Below are positions 24,001 through 36,800 of a stretch of DNA of 64,000 nucleotides, piece after piece. The DNA is taken from assembly GCA_025266875.1 (NCBI GenBank), contig JALLLT010000047.1, positions 248,001-312,000 of the forward strand, read 5' to 3'. Source of the DNA: Fennellomyces sp. T-0311 (taxonomy: Eukaryota > Mucoromycota > Mucoromycetes > Mucorales > Lichtheimiaceae). The position numbers were made by a program, and so were the translations under genes. Every line of letters begins with the position of its first letter. The stretch's first letter is position 1. A model generated the notes under the pieces. It was not told where the DNA came from and did not search any database. It worked only from the letters and a program-made list of their open reading frames with translations.

Positions 24001-24606
24001 CGATCGATGAATAGTGTTTCGAAGATGCAAGTCATTCAGCCTTTGTTAACCTGCTGACACTCTAGCTGCATTTGTTTGCAGATCGCATTTTTTGACAGTA
24101 ACTATTAAGCTTGTAACTATTTTCACTTGCCTAGGACGATAAGAAATATATCGCCTGCATTAGGATATGCTATGTACGGTCTATATCCATATTCCTTCAT
24201 ATGTCCATATCAAATGCGTGAACACTGCATTGCGGATTCGTGTAGTCGGAAAGGTTATCCAGGGGTAAGTGCTTTCACACCTCTTTTCTGTAGAGACAGT
24301 AACCGCGGTCTATTTTGAGAAGATCAGCAAAGGCGGACGACCAATTACCTTTGAGGTCCGTTTGTCATTGGCGTCGTCGCGTAGTGCTAAGATAATCTTG
24401 TCCGTGCATCAACTAATCAAGAAAGGAAAACGCATGAAACCCCCTATCGTTATGCATGGCAGCGGTAAGACACGAGTACCTGTGAAAATAAGCTGTTGTT
24501 GTACTTTATTCCCTGTTTCTGTCACTCTGTTGTTTGCTGCAAGTAGCGCCCCTCTCTTACCAGCCATTATCAGCCTCCATATTACTCTGAGAGCTTTTGC
24601 GGTGTG

Positions 24607-27600
24607 ATGTCGAATTCAGGCTCAGGAATCTCCATTCCGGAATGGAATGGAACGCTCCATATACCCGGTTACCATTTCAAAGCATCAAGTACTTCGACAT
24701 TGGCTCATGGCGAAAACGTAAATCTTATTCATGGTTACAAGTAAGGCTAATCTCTTCAACACAACTATCTCTCAAACTGACAAATTTCATCTGCCAGAAT
24801 TTCTACAAAGAGAGCAGTTGTTGCGAAATTATCGTCGAATGCTCTGCAGCTTGAGCGTGAATTTTACGTAATGAAGAGACTATATCAAGCCACAGATGGC
24901 TCTTCTTTCATCGGTATTGGATGCTTTTTTGTGCCCAAAGATTCAATTTAACTTAATCTTTCCAGCATGCCCATTGGAGTACTTGAGTCTGACAAGCAGC
25001 ATCTCGGTCGCAATTTATGCAGATGAAGGCCAGAGCTATCTTAACCAACGCCGATTGTCGGAGGATCATCTCCACAGTTACACAGCTACAACCATCGATA
25101 CAACCAGAGTAACGCCAAGGAATGAGATGAACAGCACAGCCGCCAATGTGCGTGCATGGCTGCAATCGCGGTACAGTGCAGATGATGTAACAAACGACAT
25201 CGACCTCCCTTTCGAAACAATGGCTATGCAGTCATATGCGCCATCACTCGACCTGGCTACATTTTTACGCTTCGCAGTCAAGTGTACGGATTGTCTTGAG
25301 TTTATTCATCGCAACAACGTGGTTCATGGAGGTACTCCAATTACCATCTTTTGCAACATCCGGTATGTTAACGTGGTAATAATTAGAAATCCGGCTATCG
25401 TCGTTCATGTGGGATGGCGACGATACAAGATATGTCAAAATTTGGAATTTCGGAACTGGCTCAAAGACACCCCTTGAGACATACCTTACCAGCGAAGGAT
25501 GGCGTAAGACAGCATTAAATAGGGAGCTTACATCTATGCTACAAAGTGTTTTAGCGTACATGAGTCCAGGTGAGTGTTTTTTCTTTATGGTAACATGAAG
25601 ACTAATCTGGTGTCACTAGAACAAACTGGACGAACAACTTACGCACCAGATCATCGTTCCGATATATACTCGCTTGGTATCGTTTTCTTTGTCCTTCTCA
25701 CCGGAGAGAGTCCATTCGATGGTGGGCCACTTGAGATATTAAACGGAGTATTGAGCCGCAAAATTCCATTGGTACACGATATGCAGGGTGATGTACCCGA
25801 GGCGGTGTCACAAATCATTGAGAAAATGACAAATAAGGTAATGATTACTGCAAATTAATCCATGTGCCACTTTTTGAGCTGTTACATATTCATCTTTTAC
25901 TATCCTTCTTACAAACAGACGCCAAATGACCGATACAGCAGTGCTCATGGCCTACGCTCTGACTTGAAAGAGTGTCTAAGACAGCTCGAGGATGCGTTAG
26001 AGTCCGGTAGCACAGAGGTATGTAAGCGCTTCAATGTAGATAACGCATTAAAACTTAAAACCATGTTCATGTACAGATTATTAAACCATTCCCTCTCGCT
26101 CAAAACGATATCGCGTCGATATTCACCCTGCCAAAGACTATATACGGTCGAGAGACTGTAATTTCCAGAATGAACGAATTAATTGGGCAGTTTGTGGCTG
26201 AATACAAGCCTAACCGAATACGACACCATATCCGGACGCCGCCAGCAACATCCGTTTGCACAGGGCAAACCTACCAGCTGAGCAATATTGGGAGTAACAT
26301 AGACACTCAAAGCGATAATTCACGATCCGAAGATTGTGACAACAGCGTGCGATCAACATCTTCTCCTAGCTATTTCAGCGGTGTAGCCGAAAGCGAAACA
26401 TCGAGTGCCATCAACATCCCAGGGAGTTATAAAGGAACAGGTACCTCAAAGCAAAAAACAGGAGCAGTTGTGGTGAGCTTGTACGGCCCTGGCGGTATAG
26501 GTACAGTATGTTTACAACCCTTGAAAGTCGTGTTACTTAATTTAAAATAGGAAAGTCTACTATGTTCAGTGCAGTTCAAGCAACCGCCAGACATAGCGGG
26601 TAATATAAAATTAAGATACAAAAATGCGAGTGTACTAAACAAGATTGAACATAGTTACATTGCTGTATCAAAATTCGATTCCAGGAACAAAGTCCCATAC
26701 AGTTGCGTGCTTCGGTCGCTATCTCAGATCTTGCAACAAATTTTATCCGAGTCAGAAGATGAAATCAAGTTATTTTATGACCATCTCAAGATGCACCTCG
26801 GAGCGCAATTTTGCAACTGCTATTTATTGACAGATTTTGTTCCAGAGCTTCGGGTTTTATTAGATCCAACATCATCAGCAACAAAAGAGGATGAAAAATC
26901 CGAAGAAGAGGTGCATTTGGACAACGTTGAAACTCAGGCACGCTTCCAAAACCTTTTTATTGAAGTCTTCCGCGCAATCAGTAACTGGTGCATGACAACT
27001 CTCGTAGGTCATAGTTAAAATAGAACGAAGAAGAAGTATCTCACTATATATAACCATAGTTTCTGGATGATCTTCATCAAGCAGGTACGAAGGGCACATC
27101 GCGATAATTTAAGCAATGATATACTAATACGTTTACTTTAGATGACCATTCATTAGAGCTGCTTGAATCGCTGATGATATCAAAGATCAAAATTTTGATT
27201 TTTATATCTTACCGCGACCAGGAAATCACACCGAAACTCGGCGAAGTTCTCGAAAATGGAACCTCCTGGATTCGCTACATCAAAGTTGAACCATTGGACA
27301 TAAACTCAACCGTCGACTTTCTGTGCGATACATTTCATCGACCCCGAGACAAGAACCGTGACCCTCTATTTCCGCTGGCGGAAATCGTTCTGAAAAAGAC
27401 GAATGGAAATGCTTTTTATACAGCACAGCTACTGCAAGCACTCAACCGAAAAAAGCTTATATTTTTCAACTGGCAAAAGAACGAGTGGGACTACAATATC
27501 GAGGAAATTCGTGACGGAGCCACGTACAGCATGGAGTCTACAGCCGAATTGGATGTATCATTTATGGTTGCTCGTTTACGGGAGCTGCCACGGGAAAGCC

Positions 27601-30600
27601 AGACACTGCTCAAATGGGCGTCCTATGTTGGAGACACTTTTACTTGGACTACAGTTAAAGAGCTGCTACTTACATCTGGTGCGCTAGAAGAACAAAGTGA
27701 CGACGATGACAACGTCAGCGAATTTTCTTTTGATGATACGAGTTCGGAAGATACTGCGCGGTATGCATGCACTAATAGTACTAGCACAGTCGTCGAATCC
27801 CGAAATCAATTTGATGAAAATCCTGGTGTTAGCTCCAGTCAGAGAAAAAGACCACCGTTACGACCTGCATTGCATCGTAGTGATACCACACTTGTTGGCG
27901 TTCCTAATCGCCAAAAATCATACTCTGCTCGCGAACCTATCGTTGCCTTACAAGCTGTCCTTCAAGAAGGCTATATCATGACTTTGGGGCCAGATGAATT
28001 CAAATGGGGCCACGATCGAATCGCCCAAGCAGCTGGAGAACTTGCAAGCCAAAAAGTTCGAAACAGAATACATCTGGCGATTGCTCAACATCTTATGAAA
28101 GGTGATAAACGGCCCCAACGGGTTTTATTAATACTCACTATTGCTTTAGAGGAAATCGTCAATTCGTTTCTTGCAGCCGATCATCTTCTCAAATGCTTCG
28201 ATACTTTGGAATCTTTGGAGGGCAAGGAACAGTATCGCCGTCTTTTGATTGACGCCGGAAACAAAGGTAGATCTTCCGGTGCCCATGGAATGGCGTTTGC
28301 CTACTACCGTGCAGCGATCAAACTCGGAAACCCAGATACCGAGTGGGCAGGCAGCAGCTATACTACCACATTACATCTATACACAAATGCAGTGGCACTC
28401 AGTCTAATTGCTGGTCAAGACGAGACAGAGGATCTATTAAAAGTCATATTCGACAACGCACGTACATCAATTGATCGATTAACTGCCTACCGTATTCAAG
28501 CCAAGTTCTATTTTGGGTGCCAAATGCACGACAAGGGAATGGAGGCATTACATCGATGTCTAGAAGATCTCGGTGAAGACAGATACGACAGCGCCATGAC
28601 AGACGAAGAACTTGAACGTGAATTTGACCAAGTGGAGCAGCAAATCAAGACCATCGGGAAGGAGCAAATAGTTGCAATGCCGGCATGCAGTGATCCTTTA
28701 CTTAAAGGAATATTGAGTGTTTTAGAGGAGCTGTAAGTACTAAAATCCATGTATATATTAATTTATTATACTTATACTATGCTCAATAGATGCACATTGG
28801 CTTACTGGAGCGACGAAAAAAAAGAAATGTATTACTGTGCTGTCAGGATCGTCAAATTATCATTAGCACATGGAATGTCACCAGTCACGAGTGTTGGCTT
28901 CACTTTCGCAGGGATTGCATATGCAACCATGTATAAGAAGTATACATTTTCAGAGGTATATGCTGCTATTAATCTAATAGTAAAAAGAAACATCAGTCTT
29001 ACGCTCATTTATAGGAAATCGGCGCAATTGGTCTACTACTTGTTGATAAGCATGGCGGAAACTACGAAAAAGGACGCGTATATATGCAATATTCTGTATT
29101 TGTCGTCCGTTGGAACCATCATCACAGAGAAGGCCTCAAGTATTTTGAGGCTGGCATGCGATTCTCTTTATCTGCAGGAGATCGTATATACGTTGCTTTT
29201 CATCAGACACATCGACTTGTGATCCTGTTTGGCTTGAATGCTAATGTTACGGATACATTACATGAAGCGGAGAGCAACTACGAAGATATCCATACGTGGT
29301 CGTCATCCGTGGATACCAATATGTTTGCCATGTGCGTTATACGTGCTTGCAAAGCGCTTCAAGGTCACACCTACGTGAACACTCCTGATGTTTTTGACGG
29401 TGACGATGGATTCAACAACGAACATTATGTTGCTGAAAGCCTGAAGCATAGCTCCAATCCTGAGCTCATTTTGAACTGGTATGATGCTTTCAAGATCATC
29501 CCACAAGCACTCTATGGGCATGCAGATGCAGCAATTGCTACTGGTTATAACGGAATCGACATTGTGGATGACCATCCTTGTCATCGGCACACACGCATCC
29601 TTATACACTACTTTTCGATCGCACTTATGGACAAACTGCATACTCCTGACCTTGATCCAGAAGAACGGCAAAAACTTCTGGAACGAGTAGAGAAGAACCA
29701 AGAACTGGTACGAAAATGGGCCGACCACAGCGTTATCAATTATATGATGTTCTGGACGCTTATTTCGGCGGAGTTAACAAGTCTCGACGATTCCAAGAAG
29801 GCTTTGATTAAGGCAACGAGGCTTTATGAAGATGCTATCAACCAAGCGCGTGAAGGTGGATGGCATTTAGAGCTATGCGTTGCGCATGAACGGGCAGGAG
29901 CATTTTACTATCGAAATGAAATGTATAATGTTGCACATGCCCTCATATCCAAGGTAACGTGGAACACCACATTTTTGTGCCTCGATACTAAAACTGTCAC
30001 TAACCTTAATAATTTGTTAAAGGCTACTGGCTTGTACATGGCGCATGGATCATATGGAAAAGCGCAACACCTCAGTACCAAGTATGCTGCATTGATTGAA
30101 GAATATTGCGACGAAAAAATCGCACAGCATGACGTTGGTGTGCAGACGGATGTGTACCCAATCTTCAACGCTCAAACAGGTGGATGGAGTGAATCAAGTC
30201 CAGAAAGTATTGGTGTTAATCAGCATAATGAATCAATCGTGGACTCTGGAGTTATACCGCCTGTCACGACCGAACAAACATTAATGACTTTAGATATCGT
30301 AAGTAGCTTACGTTAAAGTGCTCTAAACACTAGCCTTAACTTCTCTCATAGCTCGATATGGCATCAATTCTGAAAAGTTCACAAGTCATGTCGTCGGAAG
30401 TACGGTTTGATGGACTTTTAACGTCAATGATGACGATTATATTTGAAAACTCGGGTGCAGATTGCGGTGCAATTATTATCAAGGACGAAAAGTACGGCGT
30501 GTGTGCTTACGGAAAAGAAGGCTCTATCAACACTTATCATCCACCACTCCCACTTTCAGAGAAGGATGGATTGGTATCAAGCCGCATTGTACATCACACG

Positions 30601-33056
30601 ATCAATACCGGTGAAAGCATTTTTATCCATGACATTGAACAAGACCAGCGATTTGCTGTCGGCCCCTGGTTTGAACGCACAGGAAGAAAATCCGTTATCT
30701 GCATGCCAATCATACACAAGTGCACGATCCCTGGATGTCTAATTATCGAAGGCGGTGTCGGGATTTTTACTCAGCGGCATATTACAGTGCTGAGTTTGCT
30801 TTGTCAACAGATGGGCATCTCGATTACCAATGCATTTTTGTTCAAATCTGTACAGCGTGTCACAGAAGCGAACATGAGGTACTGTATCAAGATTCATAAT
30901 AAGCATCACAAAGGAGACTCATCCAAGATATCGATAGGATGATTGAAATGCAAAAACAAGCTCTGGAAGAGGCACGTAGAAGCAAAGAAGCTGCTGATCG
31001 TGCCACTAGGCTACGAGAGATTTTCTTAGCAAACATGAGTCATGAAATCCGAACCCCTTTCTCAGGATTTTACGGTATGATTTCACTGCTTGCAGAAACA
31101 AAGTAAGTCATTCGACTACCTTTGCTCAAGGCATCAGAATTTAAACCCAAAGCATTTGTCTAGATTAAACCCCGAACAGCAGGATCTTGTAAAGACGGCC
31201 AAAGAGTCATGTGAAATGTTGTTACGAATTATTGATGATCTACTGAACTTTTCCAAATTGCAAGCTGGCAAAGTATCGTTGGATCTTACACCAGTAGTGG
31301 TGGAGGATATGATCACAGATGTCATTGAGATGCTAATAGCGATGGCAATCAAAAAGCGCATCAATGTCACCTATACGGTCGCCAACGATGTTCCATCAGT
31401 TGTGATGGCGGATGCTAATCGTATGCGACAGTATGTAACGGTACCTATTATAAACAGTAGGATGACTAACTTCACTTTTAAACTCTAGGATCATCATCAA
31501 CCTCCTTGGGAACGCGATCAAGGTAACAGACAAAAAAGCAGAAGGTATTCGAAGTACTTACATTGTATTTAAAGTTTACCCATGAAGGCGAAATTTCTGT
31601 TCGTTGCTCTGTAGCAAAATCAGAAAGCAAGCGAAGGCCATCGGATGACAAGGTTTCCATATTATTCGAGATAATCGACACTGGAATTGGTATCAGCGAA
31701 GAGCAGCGCAAAGCCCTTTTCGTACCATTTTCCCAGGTAGATGGCAGCACTACGTGAGTTCTATTACGAGTGCAGGGGTAATTTGTGGCTAAACCTTTTG
31801 TACGTAGTCGGAAATATGGTGGAACCGGTCTAGGATTATCCATTTGCTTACAGCTCGTTCAGCTCATGTCAGGGCGAATCGATGTGAGCAGCGTCCCTGG
31901 AAAGGGTTCCAACTTTAATTTCACAATTTGTGTTTCTCGAATGCGCGAAAAGAGCATAAAACGGAACAACGTGACTGCAAGTTTACTCGACAACCTTCGC
32001 GACACTCGTGTCCTAGTTACAGGAGCTCACGCGTCAACTGTTGCTATGGTGAAGCAGCTGCTACCTGGCCTGGCTGTCGATGGCGCATGCAGCGTTAACG
32101 AGTTACTCACGCGACAAACGACCAGTTACGATATTTTGATAATCGGTCTGTTTTTAACGAGTGACCTACAGTTTAAGGAGTGGTGGGTGCACCTGCAGAA
32201 GTTCATAGATAGGGTACGCCGTGCTGTCGTCATGCACTACCCGAGCGGAGTCATTGGCGAAATCCTTGGAAAAATTATGGAGGATGGCAGCAGCTTAGGA
32301 GCACCTGTACGTCAACTCGAGCATACGATGACTCGAATTGCCGTTCCTGTCCGTAGACAACGGCTGTTACGAGTCATGGTGGATATGCTTCAGCAAAATA
32401 TCGACTCTTCGCAACCTCCAACACCCATTCCAGCGAAAGCAAAAAACAAAGACGAAGATGCTATAACACATGAAGAGCACAGTTTGTTTAGCACTATGCA
32501 TATCTTAGCTGCAGAAGGTTTGTGAATGCGCTATTGTTCCTAATCAGCTTTTAATTCATGCATTTTATACCACTCAGATAATCCTGTGGCTCAAAAGCTT
32601 CTGTATAAGCAATTGACTCGACTAGGGTTTCAGGTGGATTGCGCCAATAACGGAGCAGAGGCTGTAGAAGCATGGGCCGGTCATGCTCCGGGATACTACA
32701 AAATGGGATTTTTTGATCACCACATGCCAAAGGTATCCCCCCTTTCTTCCTTTATGTAAGCTTATACTAATACTCCTTTAAAGTGCGACGGTATAGAAGC
32801 GACAAAGCAAATCCGCAAAATTGAAGCAGATGAGCAGCGACCCATACGATTTCCAATTGTTGCACTTACTGCCGATATCCAAGAAAGTGCCCGAGAAACG
32901 TGCATCAAGGCTGGAATGGACGGGTAAATAATAAGCAAAGGAGCATTGAGTTCGAAATATCCTAATAAGACGACTTCTAGCTACCTAACGAAGCCGTTGA
33001 ATCAGAAAGTACTTTCCGAAGTTCTACGCCGCTACTGTAAAGATCCATTGGCATAA
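24607..33056 (+). CDS. Group X hybrid histidine kinase with N-terminal pseudokinase (HHK2)
   Basis: Paralogue of HHK1 with 24 exons: 24607-24740, 24798-24913, 24966-25331, 25387-25569, 25620-25837, 25919-26017, 26077-26500, 26551-26599, 26655-27003, 27060-27084, 27142-28101, 28150-28732, 28790-28955, 29015-29953, 30023-30298, 30352-30878, 30938-31102, 31164-31430, 31489-31522, 31575-31753, 31808-32517, 32578-32732, 32784-32923, 32981-33056. Sum 7140 nt, 2379 aa. Start MSNSGSGIS at the first Met of the homologous leader. It has a kinase-like domain with HGE and NFG in place of HRD and DFG but AKLS Lys kept; P-loop GPGGIGKST (Lys about 515); helical repeats; GAF; HisKA His about 1840; N-box and GGTGLGLSI; a degenerate receiver at 31960-32510; and a receiver with FFDHHMPK, Asp about 2303. 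Two introns inside the kinase-like domain (25332-25386, 25570-25619) are absent from both paralogues. The predicted role, as for HHK1, is stress-responsive His-Asp phosphorelay in the cytoplasm. Confidence 0.92.
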
Positions 33057-33856
33057 TATTAATTTCTGCAGAATTTGGCTACAGACACATGTATATGTAT
33101 AAAAAGTGAATATTACCCATGATGTGCATGAAGGTACTGCCGCGTGTTATAAAAGGATGGCCATGCGGATTGATGTCATATGCCAGTGCGGACAATAAAG
33201 TTAAAAGCAGACGCCATCCGATCGATCAGCATCGACGTTAGTCTTCTCCCATTTCACATGGTAATATGAGCTCCTTCCACGTCTGTGGCTCATATCTTCG
33301 CTGAATCATGCCTTAAGTTACTCCAATAAGATTTTTCTACAGAATTTGCGTCACTGGTACGAAGTATAAAGATGAAGCTTTAAATCAATATGTACACGGA
33401 CAATTCCGTGGCTATATCATTGTCTAATTTGCAAACAGATTCTCTATAATAACGAAAAATCTCATAATAACAAATAGGTCAGGAGATGGACAACGTAAAG
33501 GATACGCATGTCCCGCTGTGTACATATATTACCATGTTTAAGCAGAGATTAACGCTTTTGAATAAATATAAATATATTAGCTGTTAAACTTCTGGAGGCG
33601 CTGATATTAGCAAAACGGTAGAATGATCAAAAGAGAAAACTCCTTTGCTCTGGGTTTAAGACTTCTTACTCTTACTACGTAAGAATGAAGCCCCTGCAGC
33701 GCTCCTTAATACCAATATAGTTACACAGACAAACGATGACAACGACGTAGATACGTGCACCCCACAGCTCCCCTATGGCGAATACGGTACTTCCACCATA
33801 TATACATACACTAACTTGCATATGTCCCTTTCCTTTCGCCATTACGATTGTTAACC
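33057..33856. other. HHK2-HHK3 intergenic region
   Basis: 800 bp between head-to-tail paralogues. An AATAAA near 33195 could serve HHK2 polyadenylation. The remainder should hold the HHK3 promoter; no clear TATA box or gene is seen. Confidence 0.45.
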
Positions 33857-36800
33857 ATGTCAATTGCGGAATCAGGTAGCTCAATCATGACGGGATCGGT
33901 ACATCGTAGTGTGTCACCGAGCAATCTCCATATTCCTGGATACCACTTTACGACATTCACAACTTCGGGCTCAGCTTACTGTGAAAATGTTGACATTGTA
34001 TTTGGATATAGGTTTATTAAAGTCATGTTTGCCATTAACCCTAGGAAGCTAATGTCGAAATTGAATGACACAGAATAAGCGACAAAAAGCCGGTAGTAGC
34101 CAAGTACTCCACAAGCTCTTTTCGACTCGAGAGGGAGTATTACATTATGAAGAAACTATACCAATACGAAGACGGCCCTTTGTATATAGGTAAAGACTAA
34201 TGCATGAAGCAAGTCAGGTCCACGGAAATAACCGTGTTTGCTTAGTCCGACCATTGGAATATATCAATTTATCGAGTGGGCTAACCATTGCTGTTTACGA
34301 TGGTTCGGAAACAACAACGCCACTTGCTCAAAAAGAATCAAGCCCTCGATTCTCGACACGTTTCAAGAAAGACTATAACGATGATCATATACTTCACGGT
34401 TCATTGTACGGTGATTTCGGCGCCTTTCTTCGCTTTGCGATCAAATGCACAGACTGCCTCGAATTCTACCAGAAGCACGATGTCATTCATGGCGAGATTC
34501 GATCATCGAGTTTCCAGTGGAACGGTGCCGATGATGCAGGCGTCAAATTATGGAATTTCGGATCAGGCACCAAATCACTTGAAAATTACTTGACAACTGA
34601 AGGATGGCGAAAAGCAGCAAATAACAAGGAATCGATGGGAAAGCTGCAAAACTCTTTGGTATATGTAAGCCCAGAGAAAACCGGCCGTACGACATATACT
34701 CCAGATCATCGCTCAGATATATACTCGCTCGGCATTGTATTTTTTGTTCTCCTTACTGGACAAAACCCTTTCGATGGAGGTCCCCTGGAAATAGTGAATT
34801 GCATACTAAGTCGGAAAATTCCGCTAGTTCACGAGATCAAGTTAGAGGTTCCAGAAGCTATTTCTCGAATCATTGAGAAAATGACTAATAAGGTATACAA
34901 CATCAATGACACAGAAAGGAGCACCTTGTACTAAAAGAAAAACATTCTAATAACTACAGGCTCCCGACGAACGTTATAACAGTGCTAATGGTGTCCGTTC
35001 TGATTTAGAGCATTGTTTAAAACTTTTAAAAACATCACAGCAGTCGTCTACAGAGGTAAATATCCGCACTCGCTATTCTAATAAAAGTATATTTTAACAC
35101 ACTTTACCCTAGTCAATCCCGCTCTTTCCACTTGGACAACACGACGTTGCTTCTGTTTTTACTCTGCCTAAAATGATATACGGTCGACAAGATGCTTTAT
35201 CAGAGATGTTGTTTATGATTGAAAGATGTGCTGATCTGTACAAGACATTACCCCTCCGCAGTAATAACCGTGTCATCAGAACACATCCTCCTGCTCATCC
35301 GCCAGTACCTCACGGAGGCAGCTCTGGCAACAGCACTGACGCGATGAGCGACTTGTCCGAAACATGCAGCAACCCGGACATAGGCAACAAATCCACGGCT
35401 TCACCGAGTTTTTACGGTGGCGGTTTGGATGAAAGTGACACCTCAAGCGTCGGTAGTAGATTGATCGTCAGTAATGTGAAAACATCCACCCATATTGTCG
35501 GTGTTTATGGACCAGGAGGAATAGGTATTATACATTCATTGCCTGTTAAGTATCTCGCCATCTTCTCATGTAGTCTTTCTAGGCAAGTCAGCCCTATTTA
35601 CTGCTGTACAACCAATGGCTCGTCAAAATGGGTAAGAACCATTTTCTGATGTGGCTGAGGAGAAAAAATTAAAGTATAATTATTTTAACAGATACGTCGC
35701 CATCACCAAATTTGATTCGAGAAACAAGGTACCGTATGGAGCTGTTGTTCGGTCACTATCACAAGTGTTACAGCAAATTATTTCCGAAGAAGAGGAGGAA
35801 GTCAAACTATTTTACGAACACCTTAAAGCATCACTTGGGCCTCAGTTCTGCAATATCGGATTAATGGCAGACAATTTTGTACCGGAGCTTAAGCCGCTTT
35901 TGGATTCAGACACCAGCACAACATCTAACAATCTGGCTGCTCCAGTAATTCAAATGGACGATATAGAGGCGCGAACAAGATTTCATAATCTCTATGTCGA
36001 GGTGTTCCGAGCAATTACGCATTGGAAAATGACGACACTGGTAAATATTAAGCACAACGTTGCACCGATTTCAATCACATATTAATAATGACTATAAACT
36101 TTATTTTCAGTTTCTAGACGATCTCCATCAAGCAGGTTTGTAAAATACAGAAGGATAAAGGACTGTAAACTGATTATTAAAATAGATGAACCGTCGTTGG
36201 AGCTAATAGAGAGCCTAATCATGTCCCGTGTTCCGCTCTTGATCTTCATTTCGTACCGAGACCAAGAGGTTACCACAAAATTAGCGGAGCTCCTCGAAAG
36301 CAAAATTGCCAATGTTCACTTCATTAGAATTGAAGCACTCAGCATGGATCCTTTGGTTGACTTCATCTGTGACACGCTACACCGACCACGCGATACAAAC
36401 CGCGACGCCATTCTTCCGCTTGCCGAAATTATATTTAAACGAACGAGAGGTAATGCGTTCTACGTTGCACAATTGCTCAGGACGCTCGAACGAAAAAAGC
36501 TCATATTCTTCGACTGGGGAAAAAACGAGTGGAATTACGACCTTCGAGAAATTGAGGAAGCCACCATGCTCCACAACAATAACGATTCTTTCGACTCGCA
36601 ACAACTGGACTTTATGGTCGCGCGTTTACGAGAGCTTCCGCATTCTGGTCGAGAAATTCTCAAATGGGCATCGTTTGTCGGCGACGTTTTCTCTTGGAAC
36701 ATCATCAGAAATTTGATTACACAAAACAACGACGACGATGCCAGCACCAATACTACTTTCAGTGATTATACGATTGTTGAAGAAAACGACAGCAATGATG

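Larger units (their letters stand above)
18164..24606. other. 6.4-kb gene-poor spacer between divergent HHK1 and HHK2
   Basis: No gene is supported. Open frames exist (for example plus 22678-23124, plus 24269-24607 and minus 18912-19190), but none shows a recognisable motif or splice-consistent extension. The spacer contains a perfect 17-nt inverted repeat with CACGTG cores and a pogo-like MITE candidate, listed separately. Both ends must contain the promoters of the flanking kinases. Confidence 0.5.

Noticed and set aside
24269..24607. 112-codon frame ending at the HHK2 start
   Set aside because: It overlaps the HHK2 upstream region and shows no family motif; more likely leader or promoter sequence.
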